DNA from: Prinia subflava
Taxonomy: Eukaryota; Chordata; Aves; Passeriformes; Cisticolidae
Direction: 5' to 3'
DNA: 64,000 bases
Assembly (NCBI RefSeq): GCF_021018805.1
Contig: NC_086266.1
Location: 1,426,001-1,490,000, forward strand
A program made the position numbers and the translations under genes. Below the pieces are notes generated by a model. The model searched no databases. It had not been told where the DNA came from and worked only from the letters and a program-made list of their open reading frames with translations. Positions 1-12,947 of the stretch are shown in pieces; position 1 is the stretch's first letter, and each line of letters begins with the position of its first letter.

Positions 1-108
1 TCTTCCCCAGGCACAGCTGGCCCAGCACACGCTGCCTGCCTGAGACCTTGGCCCAAACTCTGCTTCTCTGACCCAGCTTCTCCTTCCCTGGGCAGGCTGC
101 ACTCACAC

Positions 109-216
109 CTTTAGGTCCTGCTGCTCCACGAGCTCCAGGGAATCCCACAGATCCTGGCTGTCCCGGGGGTCCTGGTGGGCCAGGGGCTCCTCTCAGCCCA
201 GCATTTCCAGGGACTC
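109..216 (-). CDS. COL4A6: COL4A6 exon W33 (collagenous, last exon in window)
   Basis: A 108-bp exon, phase 1 to phase 1, with acceptor TTTTAG before it and donor GTGTGAG after it on the minus strand. It encodes an unbroken Gly-X-Y run starting [19 protein letters not shown] and ending GAAGPKG. It corresponds to the human segment that ends in GLIGPKG. The next exon lies beyond the left edge of the window. Confidence 0.9.
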
Positions 217-924
217 CTAAAAGCAAAAGAAAAATATTCCTGTACTGCACAGCATGTCCAGGCTGAAATGGCTCCATCTTACAGCTTCTGCTCCTGCACT
301 TAACTCATAAGATGGGTGAATAAATTACTATTGAAATAAAGCAAAATCAGATCCAAACCTTTCCTCATGCCACCATTAGCATCACATTTATCAAACTATT
401 CTTTGATGGTTTTTTTTTAATCATAGCAGTGACATTCTTCATCATCCACTAAGTAACACATGAACAGTTCCCACCCCAAATAATTAAGCTGATTTTCAAA
501 TAAAACATTTCAATAACAACTTTCACTGTTCTCCAGCCTTTGACCTTGATAAGTATTTGGGAATCTACCTGCTAATTACCCCACAGCCCAAAGACACTTG
601 TAGCCATTCTTCTGGGTAGGTTTGGCTCTAGAGAGGGAAGAGACAAAAATGTTGCAATGAAAGAGCTGTGAGGAGGCTGCTACTGCTCGTATCTACCTGA
701 GACCTTCCCTATTTGTTTATGGGATCCCTTTGGGGTTTAGTGTTGCAGGAGTCACCACATTTGACCAGCAGGACAAGGTGACACCTTACACTATTGCCAA
801 AGAAAATTCCCGTTTTCTTGTTCAAGCCCCAGCTGAGACAGGCCCAGCAGGGCTGAGGAAGCATCGAGGTGAGGCTGTCACAGTCACAAGGTGAGCTGCA
901 GAACCTGGGGGCTCAGCCCAGTAC
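217..924 (-). other. Intron W32-W33
   Basis: A 708-bp intron of AT-rich unique-looking sequence with a T-run near 410. I see no exon, RNA gene or recognisable repeat in it. Confidence 0.75.
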
Positions 925-1032
925 CTGCTGGTCCTTCTGGGCCAAGATCTCCTGGGCTGCCTTTGGCTCCATTCACCCCCGTGGTTCCTGGGTAGCCCGG
1001 TTCACCCTTGGCTCCTTCTCTCCCTCTCTCTC
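925..1032 (-). CDS. COL4A6: COL4A6 exon W32 (collagenous)
   Basis: A 108-bp exon, phase 1 to 1. The acceptor is CCTTTAG and the donor is GTACTGG. The peptide runs GERGREGAKGEPGYPG to GDLGPEGPAG as perfect Gly-X-Y triplets, rich in charged pairs (ER, RE, AK) that commonly stabilise collagen helices. Confidence 0.9.
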
Positions 1033-1353
1033 CTAAAGGATAAAAACACACAAGTGCAGCTGGAGGAAGGCACGAGGAGGGTGAGAAATGGTGTGCTGGG
1101 GTTTTTGCTCAGCCCTGGACTCCCAAATACCAGTGCAAGGTCACTGCTGCCTCCTCAAGAAGTGAAGTGAGCCCAGCACTAGAACAGGACTGGTCTCAAA
1201 TGTGTTCATGATCATCCACTTTGTGCCCCCCTGGACTGCAGACTCTTCAAATCTCACTTTCAGGATTAAAAAAACCCCCAAGTTTGGAATTCCAGTCTGT
1301 TTAGTCTCTTAGAATTTTGTATTATTGAAGTGAGCAATCAAGGCCTACTGTAC
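1033..1353 (-). other. Intron W31-W32
   Basis: A 321-bp intron with no recognisable feature besides its splice sites. Confidence 0.75.
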
Positions 1354-1428
1354 CTGGAAACCCTGGGTCTCCTCTGTCTCCTTTTGGTCCAGCAATGCCA
1401 GGAACACCAAGAGACTCTCCCTGTTCAC
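1354..1428 (-). CDS. COL4A6: COL4A6 exon W31 (collagenous, contains RGD)
   Basis: A 75-bp exon, phase 1 to 1, with acceptor TTTTCCAG and donor GTACAG. It encodes GEQGESLGVPGIAG followed by PKGDRGDPGFPG. The four-residue step ESLG is a one-residue interruption of the Gly-X-Y register. The tripeptide RGD is present, but in a native collagen helix such sites are often cryptic, so integrin binding is not implied. Confidence 0.9.
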
Positions 1429-1923
1429 CTGGAAAAGAGAGGAAAGGCCATCCTGTCATTGACTGGACATCAACTTCCAGGGCTTGCTCAAGAAAACAGA
1501 CCTTGCTATATTTCAAATTCATGGTGCAAACAGAAAACAGCAAATGATGCACCCGAGTCTGAAAGTGCTTATAGCCATCAATGGATGCAGATGCACTCAT
1601 GCAAATGCTCCAGACAGACATTTCCAGGTGATTCCACAGCACCCTGCAGTGTGACACGAGGGGATGAGAGAAAAGGTCCCTCCTGCACTGTCCAGGCTGC
1701 ACACAGTGCTGGGGCCAAACCTCCAGAGTTTTTAGTGTTTAGGCTTGGGATGGGTCCTGTCTGAACAAAGCCTCTCACAGGAGGATAGGGAGGCTTGGAG
1801 CCAGTCACTGGAGAGCAATGGACACTTCCAGAATGCTACTTATTCCTTTGTCTCATTAATATTATAATTAATTATATTAATGTGTATAATTAAAGACCGT
1901 GTGCACTGTGAAAGGTGTTTTAC
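1429..1923 (-). other. Intron W30-W31
   Basis: A 495-bp intron. An AT-rich patch around 1855-1890 is simple sequence. Reading frames that extend from exon W31 into this intron are not supported as coding because the splice site is clear. Confidence 0.75.
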
Positions 1924-1987
1924 CCTTTGGACCAGGAAGGCCAATAGGTCCTGGGAATCCGAGTGCTCCTGTGGTGCCATCTGAACC
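1924..1987 (-). CDS. COL4A6: COL4A6 exon W30 (collagenous, phase 0 to 1)
   Basis: A 64-bp exon with acceptor TTTCTTTCAG and donor GTAAAA. It starts on a whole Gly codon and ends one base into a codon, restoring phase 1 after W29. The peptide is GSDGTTGALGFPGPIG then LPGPKG. It matches the position of the human segment after GFPGMPGE. Confidence 0.88.
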
Positions 1988-2250
1988 CTGAAAGAAACCA
2001 ACCCAACCAAAATTAATATTTGCTTTTTATTCTTGTAGTTCCAAGCTTGGGTCATGTGGAATAACAGAACACAAAGGAAGAAATACTATGTAAAATGTCA
2101 TTTAATAGTATGAGCCAAACAAAAACAATCTGGGTTAGGACAAATCCTGCCAGCTTCTGCTGCTGTGCTTCAGAAGTACCAATTAGAAAACCAATGAGGG
2201 TTTTCCAAAGAGCACCCAGGGAAGAAGAGGATAGTTAAGAAGGTGTTTAC
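1988..2250 (-). other. Intron W29-W30
   Basis: A 263-bp intron of unremarkable AT-rich sequence. Confidence 0.75.
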
Positions 2251-2432
2251 CCTCTCTCCTGGCATTCCTGGAAATCCCATGATACCATGTGCACCCTTCT
2301 GTCCTGGCAGGCCAGGGGCTCCAGGGGGACCAGGGAAGCCTGGGTCACCATGAGGGCCTCTCTCTTTGCTTGGTGACCCAGCTGGGCCAGGGACACCAGG
2401 CTGGCCACGGCCTCCTGGCATTCCTTTACCAC
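2251..2432 (-). CDS. COL4A6: COL4A6 exon W29 (collagenous, phase 1 to 0)
   Basis: A 182-bp exon with acceptor TTCCCCAG and donor GTAAAC. It encodes [19 protein letters not shown], a short break SPSKERG, then [16 protein letters not shown] and a C-terminal [12 protein letters not shown]. The end matches the human [11 protein letters not shown] segment. It ends on a complete AGG codon, so W30 starts in phase 0. Confidence 0.9.
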
Positions 2433-2746
2433 CTGGGGAACACAGAAGAGTGGAATTCCATTCAATAACAGACATCCAGCTCATTTGGGTCAGCTGGCTT
2501 GTTACCCCAAACTCCCCCAAAGAGGAAGAGGGATGGCATTAAATCTACAGAACAGACCTTCAAAGGAAATCTCAAAATGTGTTCTCAAAATTCACAACTG
2601 CCATATGCAAGTCCTGCTGGATTGGGAATGGCAGAACAGAGAACAGTGACACTGCAGGCACTGCCAAAAGGACAGGCCCTGCTCCCCAGACAAGCCCAGG
2701 CACTGAACAACTGATCCTGGCAATAAACTGCAATGCTGTGGAATAC
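2433..2746 (-). other. Intron W28-W29
   Basis: A 314-bp intron with nothing recognisable beyond splice sites. Confidence 0.75.
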
Positions 2747-2872
2747 CTCTAGGGCCTGGGAATCCTCCAAGTCCAGCTAATCCAGGATCTCCTTTGTCTC
2801 CTTTGATTTGCAGTGCCTGTTCTGAAGTCCCAAGAACAGGAAGACCTGGAGGACCTATATCACCTCTGTCAC
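2747..2872 (-). CDS. COL4A6: COL4A6 exon W28 (contains an 11-residue-class interruption)
   Basis: A 126-bp exon, phase 1 to 1, with acceptor TTCCTCAG and donor GTATTC. It begins GDRGDIGPPGLP, followed by the non-collagenous stretch VLGTSEQALQI, then KGDKGDPGLAGLGGFPGPRG. Human alpha-6 has an interruption of different sequence at the same place, between GIP and KGDKG, as recalled. The interruption position is therefore conserved but its residues are not. Confidence 0.92.
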
Positions 2873-3104
2873 CTGAGGAAATAAGAAGTCAGGAAATCTT
2901 CTTGTGAAATAATCTAGCAGAGAAAAACAGAACTTCCACGTCTCCTGATGTGAATTTGTTTGTAACCTTTGGTAAACAGGCCAAAGTATTGAAAAACAGA
3001 AGACTGCAATATTTAGAAGAATGACACCAGACACAGACACCTCAGCAGTGCCTCCCAAGCCCCTCTGCTGCACAGCCAGCAAAGGCCATTCAGCTGCTCC
3101 TCAC
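2873..3104 (-). other. Intron W27-W28
   Basis: A 232-bp intron with no further features seen. Confidence 0.75.
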
Positions 3105-3248
3105 CTTTTTGACCTTGAAGTCCCACAGCTCCTGGACCTCCTTTTCCTCCAGCTGTGCCAGGAGTTCCTTTAAGCCCGTTCACCCCAGGGACACCAGGCA
3201 GTCCTGGCATGCCAGGGAAACCAAGCAGGCCAGAAGACCCCTTCTCAC
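3105..3248 (-). CDS. COL4A6: COL4A6 exon W27 (collagenous)
   Basis: A 144-bp exon, phase 1 to 1. The acceptor is CTATGCAG and the donor is GTGAGG. The peptide starts GEKGSSGLLGFPGMPGLPG and ends VGLQGQKG in an unbroken Gly-X-Y pattern. The start aligns with human GEKGSVGFVGFPGIPGLPG. Confidence 0.93.
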
Positions 3249-6360
<3,112 letters not shown>

Positions 6361-6522
6361 CTGGTGCTCCTGCCAGGCCAGCTGGCCCCAGGGGCCCTGC
6401 TTTGCCCTGGATGCCAAAAGGACCTCCAGGGCCAGGAGGTCCCCGCAGCCCGGGGACACCCGAGTGTCCTGGCTGGCCCTGTTCACCTTTAACACCCAGC
6501 AGGCCTGGTCTTCCATCCAGCC
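6361..6522 (-). CDS. COL4A6: COL4A6 exon W25 (collagenous)
   Basis: A 162-bp exon, phase 1 to 1, with acceptor CTTGCAG and donor GTGGGTG. The peptide starts [19 protein letters not shown] and ends GLAGAPG. It aligns with human GVHGKPGLLGPKGERGSPG. The later [10 protein letters not shown] matches human GPYGIKGKSG. Confidence 0.93.
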
Positions 6523-6753
6523 CTGCAAGCAGAGAGGTGGGAGGTTACACAACACAGACAGCAAAATTCACACTTTGAATTTAACAGTGAGTTTTAATAA
6601 AAGCCTTTGAGTTGCATTAGAGTCTAACAGAAAGCCAGAAAATCTGTGAGCAGCTCAGAGGAGTTGAATTATCTTAAAGTGACTGGAAAGAGGAAGGGTC
6701 TTTGAATGGAAACCAGTTTGATATTCCCAGATACAAGCAGGATCAGTGCTTAC
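6523..6753 (-). other. Intron W24-W25
   Basis: A 231-bp intron with nothing recognisable apart from splice sites. Confidence 0.75.
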
Positions 6754-6975
6754 CTTTTGGTCCTGGAAATCCAACATCACCTGTGAGCCCTTTATCACCT
6801 GGAAGTCCAGGTCGGCCATGCTCTCCCAGGGCTCCACTCTCAGCACCAAACACATCTCCAGGAGATCCTTTTATTCCAGCTAAGCCTGCAGGACCCATTT
6901 TCCCAGGCAAACCATCTGTTCCATCCAGTCCTGGAAGCCCCTGTGAGCCCTGCTCTCCTCGAGGTCCAGGGAAAC
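6754..6975 (-). CDS. COL4A6: COL4A6 exon W24 (largest exon in window; DVFGAESGA break)
   Basis: A 222-bp exon, phase 1 to 1, with acceptor TCTTTAAG and donor GTAAGC. It starts [19 protein letters not shown] and contains [18 protein letters not shown], which closely matches human GDIFGAENGAPG, including the interruption. It ends [10 protein letters not shown]. The match across an interruption, where Gly-X-Y bias cannot explain it, makes this one of the strongest pieces of evidence for alpha-6. Confidence 0.96.
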
Positions 6976-7252
6976 CTTAAAGAGAAGACCCTAAAAGTCA
7001 CTCAACAGAGGTACAGAATGCTGCTTCCAACAGCATCTCAAATAAAATATATGTTTTAAAAAATTCAGTGAAAGAAAAAGTGCTTGGAAAGTTGCAAAAT
7101 ATTTCCGTATTGAACGAGAAACAATAATTGATGAAAGAAAGTGATGAAACTGTTGAAAAGTTTGTGGGTTTTCTTTTTTTTCAAGAAAAGAATTCTGTAG
7201 AATGTACACCTTGAGCAGACAATAAAAAGAACTCCAGCAACTTCCCTCTTAC
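6976..7252 (-). other. Intron W23-W24
   Basis: A 277-bp AT-rich intron with no additional features seen. Confidence 0.75.
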
Positions 7253-7360
7253 CAGGTTCCCCTTGCAAGCCTATTATTCCTGGAGACCCTGGCAGTCCTT
7301 TAGACCCGTGTAAACCAGGTTGGCCTGGAATGCCAGAAAACCCTTTGCTGCCTTTGGGAC
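7253..7360 (-). CDS. COL4A6: COL4A6 exon W23 (collagenous)
   Basis: A 108-bp exon, phase 1 to 1, with acceptor TACCCTTAG and donor GTAAGAG. It encodes [19 protein letters not shown] followed by [18 protein letters not shown]. Human alpha-6 has GPKGSRGLPGTPGQPG at this point. Human then has a break (VHLPELPG), while here the Gly-X-Y pattern continues intact. Confidence 0.93.
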
Positions 7361-7686
7361 CTAAGGGTAAAAAATATATTAATTAATAATATGAACAAAG
7401 AAGACAAGAACACAGCACAAGAAAACAGGATCAAATCTTTTCTCAAAGCTGGTGCTAGATACACAATTTAAGCTAAATAAAGTCTCAAAGCTGTGGCTGT
7501 TCATGAGCTACATAAACACAGAAGCAGCGGGTTTGTGTTCATGGCTATATGAAGGCTAAAAAATGGTGCTGTCAATATGGTCCTCCATGGGATTTAGGCC
7601 AAATGGGAAGAAAAGGACACGGTTCTGCCAGTTAACTGCTGGAATAATTCTCCCTTGATAGTGCATTCCACCCTCCTGTGTCCTAC
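7361..7686 (-). other. Intron W22-W23
   Basis: A 326-bp AT-rich intron with no features seen. Confidence 0.75.
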
Positions 7687-7758
7687 CTGGCAGTCCTGGA
7701 AAGCCGGGGATCCCCGGGGGCCCGTACGCTCCAGGGACAACGCAGGGCAGGGTGACAC
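7687..7758 (-). CDS. COL4A6: COL4A6 exon W22 (GVTLPCVVPGAYG interruption with cysteine)
   Basis: A 72-bp exon, phase 1 to 1, with acceptor CTGTTGCAG and donor GTAGGA. The peptide GVTLPCVVPGAYGPPG matches human GITLPCIIPGSYGPSG, including the cysteine. It then runs IPGFPGLPG. The upstream edge of this exon shares 15 bp with the tandem repeat that fills the neighbouring intron. Confidence 0.96.
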
Positions 7759-8630
7759 CTGCAACAGAGACACACTGAGCTGGCACACAGCCCCTCACAG
7801 GGCAGGGTGACACAGAGACACCCTGAGCTGGCACACAGCCCCTCACAGGGCAGGTGACACACTGAGCTCAGACACAGCCCCTCACAGGGCACAGAGACAC
7901 CCTGAGCTGGCACACAGCCCCTCACAGGGCACAGAGACACCCTGAGCTGGCACACAGCCCCTCACGGGGCAACAGAGACACCCTGAGCTGGCACACAGCC
8001 CCTCACAGGGCAGGTGACACCCTGAGCTGGCACACAGCCCCTCACAGGGCACAGAGACACCCTGAGCTGGCACACAGCCCCTCACAGGGCAGGTGACACC
8101 CTGAGCTGGCACACAGCCCCTCACAGGGCAGGTGACACCCTGAGCTGGCACACAGCCCCTCACAGGGCACAGAGACACCCTGAGCTGGCACACAGCCCCT
8201 CACAGGGCAGGTGACACACTGAGCTGGCACACAGCCCCTCACAGGGCAGGTGACACCCTGAGCTGGCACACAGCCCCTCACAGGGTGACAGAGACACCCT
8301 GAGCTGGCACACAGCCCCTCACAGGGCAGGTGACACAGAGACACACTGAGCTGGCACACAGCCCCTCACAGGCACAGGAGGACACTGAGCACACAGATGT
8401 TTTTAACAGGACACATCGTAAGTGGCTTCCAGTGAACTCAGGGACATCAGGCACTGCTGACATCTCAAAGATGTGATGCTAAATAAAGGCATTTGCAGCC
8501 TGGTAATTTGAAGAGCAGTCTTTAGCCTAATGCAACCTTCTGGCCTGGCCAGAGGCACAGCAGTAAACTGAGTAGTATTGGACTTGCAGCTTTACCTTTT
8601 TTAAGGAAGAGCAGCCCCAGCAATACCTAC
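7759..8630 (-). other. Intron W21-W22, mostly minisatellite
   Basis: An 872-bp intron, about 70% of which is the tandem array at 7774-8385. Only about 245 bp next to the W21 donor is non-repetitive, and I see no exon in it. Confidence 0.8.
7774..8385. repeat. Minisatellite, 39-48-bp unit, about 15 copies, touching an exon
   Basis: Each copy has the core CTGAGCTGGCACACAGCCCC followed by TCACAGGGC and a variable linker: AGGTGACACC (39-bp unit), ACAGAGACACC (40 bp) or AGGGTGACACAGAGACACC (48 bp). About 15 cores can be counted, one mutated to CTGAGCTCAG. The array begins only 15 bp upstream of exon W22 in the transcript. The minus-strand frames rich in Cys-Val-Pro-Ala that cross it are repeat artefacts. 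Confidence 0.97.
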
Positions 8631-8814
8631 CTGGAGGGCCTGGGAGCCCTGCTTGTCCTGGAAGCCCGTCCATTCCAGTGTCACCTGGTGCTCCACGAAC
8701 TCCACTGGGACCTGGGTACCCAATGCCAGGAGAACCAGGTTCTCCTCGATGGCCCTTGGAGCCAGGCAATCCTGGCAGACCTTTTTCACCTGGGAAACCC
8801 AGTCCACCATCACC
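8631..8814 (-). CDS. COL4A6: COL4A6 exon W21 (collagenous, phase 0 to 1)
   Basis: A 184-bp exon with acceptor GTGCACAG and donor GTAGGTA. It begins [18 protein letters not shown], matching human [18 protein letters not shown] almost exactly. It contains a one-residue register slip at SPGIGYPG, where human has LPGNGLPG. It ends [10 protein letters not shown] with a split Gly codon. Confidence 0.96.
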
Positions 8815-9397
8815 CTGTGCACAGCAAAGACAATCACAGCTGAAAAATCAAAGGGATGCAGAAAGAATATCCACCACTATCATTTTAAAAAGTGTGTAAG
8901 AGTTTGGTTCTGTGCAAGGTTCAGGTGAGCCTGAAAAGACATGCAGAAATCACTATAAATTATCCATCTTAATTTTAAAATGCAGCAAAACTTGGTGACT
9001 ATTACGAAGAATATTTTATGTTGTATTTGCCAAAATGCAACTATTACAGATTCTGAAGGAGATTTACTTTCTTTTTTCATTGACAAGATTCTGGTGTGAT
9101 ATTTTTATTTCAAGATTTCACTCATAATTATGTCATTTGTCATATGTATGCCTACAATGTCTTTTGTCTTTTAGGATTCAATGTAGAACAGCATTAGGGT
9201 CTAGTGAAGTTTATCTTTTGATAGAGGCATTAGGAATGCCAATTATTAATCCTTACCAAGATAAATTTGTGCTCGGGGACTGTGAGCTTTTTATATATTT
9301 GAAGATTTACCACTGCTCTCATCAGGACTAAAGCCTGGCTGTTTTCTCTGCTGTTATCCCAGTTCTAAGCAGTGCTGCTGAGTGAATCTGCACTTAC
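8815..9397 (-). other. Intron W20-W21
   Basis: A 583-bp AT-rich intron. No repeat or exon was recognised. Confidence 0.75.
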
Positions 9398-9577
9398 AGG
9401 AGGGCCTGGTGGTCCTGGCAGGCCCGGGAGCCCATCCCTGCCCGGGGCTCCGGGGATGCCCGCGGCTCCTCTGGGCGCGGCCGTGCCGCGGTCCCCGCGC
9501 GCGCCCTTCACCGTGCCATAGGACGGCTCCCCCTTCTCTCCCTTGAGGCCTGGCAGTCCTTGCTGACCAGCTGAAGC
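9398..9577 (-). CDS. COL4A6: COL4A6 exon W20 (CpG-rich, broken Gly-X-Y)
   Basis: A 180-bp exon of exactly 60 codons, phase 0 to 0, with acceptor TGTCTCTAG and donor GTAAGT. It encodes [18 protein letters not shown], then [22 protein letters not shown] and a normal [15 protein letters not shown] end. The KKGEPILSTIQG segment of human alpha-6 corresponds to [12 protein letters not shown]. The middle (about 9451-9530) is far richer in CpG than neighbouring exons, and TAAPRG breaks a Gly-X-Y run that is intact in human as recalled. Confidence 0.93.
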
Positions 9578-10455
9578 CTAGAGACAAGAGATAAACAGAT
9601 CTTTATCCAATAGATACAAGAAAAGGAACGTGCAGAGAAAAGGCTTTGCTTTTTAAAAATGTCATAGGAGGCCAGGACACAATGACGGATTGGAGGAATC
9701 TCCAGAGGGTTTCCTGTTGTGTACATTAATTTAGGGGAGGGTGGGAAGAGGTTGGTTTGTTTTCTGCTGGTTTTGCTGTCACTACAGCCCCTCAGTGGCA
9801 AGCCAAACCTTGGCAATAGTGACAGCAATCACACATGGCCTCTGGGGACATGACATCACTCATGATATAATGAGAGCAAATCTTCTCCCTTCTGCTTGGT
9901 GTGCTGCACTTACTGACACCAGTAAAGATCCTCTGACTAGCGCCTTTATGGACTGCGATTTTCAAAAGTAAAGACTTGCAATGAGCAATGCTCAGCACTT
10001 TGGAAAATCCTATTTGTTATGGTGGCTGTTTGATAAAAAAACAGAGCTCAACCCTCATTAATGTATGGAGCATACAGCAGTTAGGAAGCAGACTCCAGCT
10101 GTGGTGCACAGTTTTTATAGCTGTGAGCAGTGATGTGGAAAGATCTCCCTGTTTGATTATTCAGATCTTCTCTCCAAGCATATGTACAACTGCTCCCCCA
10201 GCCAGCCCTCACTCAGGAAGAGCCCTGGGTCTAATACATGTCTACCTCCAAGAAGGATGAATAACTCTTACTGCTTTTCTCTTGACTGATTAATGTGCAG
10301 TTCTCAGAATTTAAGAACCATCAGTTCTTCCATTTTTATAGCTGATGGTATCTCTCCTTTCAGTTTCTTTATGCAGATCAGTTTCTAGGGTTGTTCTTTT
10401 TTTTTTTAAATCCAAACAAATTCCCAAGAACCCAGAGAAACCCCTCCTGCCTTAC
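9578..10455 (-). other. Intron W19-W20
   Basis: An 878-bp intron with no recognisable element. A T-run near 10398-10408 lies on the acceptor-distal side. Confidence 0.75.
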
Positions 10456-10607
10456 CGGGGGGCCTCGCAGTCCTGGTGCTCCCACAGAGCCTGGGTCTCC
10501 CCCAGTGCCCTTGGCACCAGGGACACCAGGGCCTCCTGAGGGACCTGGGGGACCCGGGATGCCTTTTGGACCAGCTCTTGTAACTCCTCCATCACAAGCA
10601 CAATCAC
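10456..10607 (-). CDS. COL4A6: COL4A6 exon W19 (CACDGGV motif, phase 1 to 0)
   Basis: A 152-bp exon with acceptor AGAGGCAG and donor GTAAGG. The first codon is completed by the last base of W18, and the peptide starts GDCACDGGVTRAGPKG. It matches human GFCACDGGVPNTGPPG with both cysteines kept. It ends GLRGPP in phase 0, so the joined protein reads GPPASAG across the W19-W20 border, a short interruption. Confidence 0.95.
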
Positions 10608-11425
10608 CTGCCTCTCCTGGAAAACAGTTTCATTGAGTTTCATTTGGATTAAGACTCTTTTCAGTTCCAAGAGCTCCTAAAGCAGTATTTGAGTCAATTA
10701 AGACAAAGCCATTCTCTTATGGTTTGATTTTATGCCCCCTCTGCTCAGGTGATGTGAGTGCCAAGCAAGTGGAGCTCAGGTTTTCTCCAGTTTAATTTCC
10801 ATGCAATGCCCATCACCAAATAACCAGCATGAACCTCAGCACTTCTAGATCTCTTCCCAAAGGTTTAAACTTCCCTAAACAGATGGGTTTAGGGGAGTTT
10901 TAGGGAGGTCTTCTGCATTTTTTATAGTTATCAGAGAAAACAAATCCATACTCCACCTCACAGTGGTTACAATGAGCTCCTGAATTGTTACTGGCCATGG
11001 ACCCAAAACCATCACAAGCACAGTGATGTGACATCATGGCTTTTGCTGCTGGTTCTGTCACACACTCAGACACAAATTCTCACCACTTTTAGCACAGAGG
11101 AGAATAATTTTTTGGTCATTTACAGCCTCTATTGCAAAAAGCAGTGAACAATATTTTGTTTCTAAGTCTCATGGCTTTAAAGTATAACATAGCTATTTTT
11201 CTGGGTCTGATATGTTTATCAGATTATTTGCCAGAGCAGAGCAAGAAGAATTTTACTGACAGTGCTGGGCACAACTCTCTCTAAATTGCAAAGGCTCTTG
11301 ACTCCTTCAACTCCTCCTGTGATTTGTCATAAAGACACTTACAACTCATCCCTTAGGATATTAACCATGTGCAAATATCTTTCAGATGACTGCTGAAAAG
11401 CTCCCTCAAAACAAGAGTGAGTTAC
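10608..11425 (-). other. Intron W18-W19
   Basis: An 818-bp intron in which I see nothing beyond splice sites. Confidence 0.75.
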
Positions 11426-11509
11426 CTTTGTAGCCCTTTGGACCCAAAGCTCCTGGCAGCCCTCTTGGCCCAGGCTCCCCCGGGGCCCCAGTCCTTCCAT
11501 TTAGGATCA
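11426..11509 (-). CDS. COL4A6: COL4A6 exon W18 (collagenous after a short break)
   Basis: An 84-bp exon, phase 1 to 1, with acceptor TTCTTCCCAG and donor GTAACT. The first codon is split with W17 and the peptide reads LILNGRTGAPGEPGPRG then LPGALGPKGYKG. The non-collagenous LILNGR sits where human alpha-6 has a longer break (FETETLHNKESG), so the break is shorter here. The border is less certain than others because the start lies outside Gly-X-Y sequence. Confidence 0.85.
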
Positions 11510-12797
11510 CTGGGAAGAAGGAAGGGCCTGTTTGCAGAAAGAAGGCAAGGAAAAGCCATGAGAAGGCTGATCTGCAGCTCACTGCTGACCTACAAAAGCA
11601 GTGAGGGATCTGGCACCAGGTGAAAGTGCACCAGGTGGGACCTGGCTGGCACCACTCACGGGCTGCAGCTCTCTGCCACAGCTGCTTCCAGCTCCTCACA
11701 CACAAAAACAAAATTCTCACAGTGTGGATGCAACAGTTTCATTCCTCTACTCTGCCCAAAGGATTCACCAAGCTGTGACTGGTAAAGAAGGGAAATGGCT
11801 TTCATTCAGTGGTTGCAGCTCAGCAAAGATATTAAAAAGGGCAAAAGGGTTAAGGGGACTTTCCCTGTCCCTCACTTCATGACTGCAGGATTGTTGTCTG
11901 CATCTCTTTATATGCTGAATAGAATGAAACATAAGCTGATGGAAACAGCAGCAGAAAGCAATCAAACATAATCTAAAACTACACTGTCTGAAAGCCCTTC
12001 CCCTCTGTGACAACAGTCCAGGGAGTGCTGACCAGCCCCTTCTGATGCCCCATGGAAACAAACTGCAGCCATCAGCTGAACACAGGAGCTTTACACACTC
12101 TGCAGAAAACTGAGCCAGGCTTGACTAGCAAACAGTTATTGGTAAGAGAACACTTATTTCTTCTCCACAGAAAACCTTTTTATCAGATCACGCTCACTGG
12201 ATCCATCACTGGAGTGTCCCCTGTTCTGAAGGGCTGGCTCTCAAACAAACCCCAGCTTATGGCAGAATGGTAAAACACAGTTCTGTAAACTCAGCTCTGA
12301 TCCTGTAATACTCAATTTCTGAGGAAAACAAAACAATTAACTTAATCAGGACATCCATAAAAATGCACATGCAAAAACAAAATCCCATTTCCTTATGTCT
12401 GGAAACTCTATCTGACTCCTGGCACCCAGACCAGCTGCTCACAAGGCAGAGATTTACCTCAGGTGTTCATAAGGTCATGGTCTGTTCTTTACCCAAGTGA
12501 ACAGGAGACCAGCCTAGACCTTCAAATCCTGTGTGTCATAAATTGTATCTGCACAACTTTGTGCTTCAGTCTCTCAGGCTACTAAACTTAAAAATAATTA
12601 GGTCTATTGTCTTACTTTATAGCAGTGTCTACTGATATATATAAGTTTGTGAGCTACAATCACCATGAGCTGTCAGTCAAACATTTACAATTTACAGATG
12701 AATAATCCTTGCTGGCAAAGAACTAAATATATAAATGATAATTTATCCTATTTCACTCCGAATCCAATACAAAAATAGATGTAAAAATTCTACATAC
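11510..12797 (-). other. Intron W17-W18
   Basis: A 1.29-kb intron with no recognised repeat or additional exon. The collagen sequence on either side joins in frame without it. Confidence 0.75.
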
Positions 12798-12947
12798 GTG
12801 GTGAACCAGGCAATCCTGGTGGTCCTGGCAGGCCTGGTAATCCCCCTCTGCCAGGAGGGCCTGGGATTCCAAGTGTTGCTCTTCCTGGTTCTCCCACTTC
12901 ACCTTTCAGTCCTGGGCTACCTGGAGAGCCTCCAGGGCCCATTCCAT
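12798..12947 (-). CDS. COL4A6: COL4A6 exon W17 (collagenous)
   Basis: A 150-bp exon, phase 1 to 1, with acceptor TTGTCTAG and donor GTATGTAG. The split codon joins G to AT, giving Asp, so the junction reads LERDGMGPGG. It continues [20 protein letters not shown] and [18 protein letters not shown]. Human has GDQGNPGRTTIGAAGLPG at the matching place, sharing the GR(A/T)T(L/I)G motif. Confidence 0.93.

Noticed and set aside
7774..8385. CRISPR-like regular repeats
   Set aside because: The linkers are variants of each other rather than unique spacers, and the context is a vertebrate intron.
7683..8463. Cys-rich frames such as repeated GCVPAQGV, resembling a secreted repeat protein
   Set aside because: They are produced by the 39-48-bp tandem array. 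The copies vary in length modulo three, so no single frame is kept.
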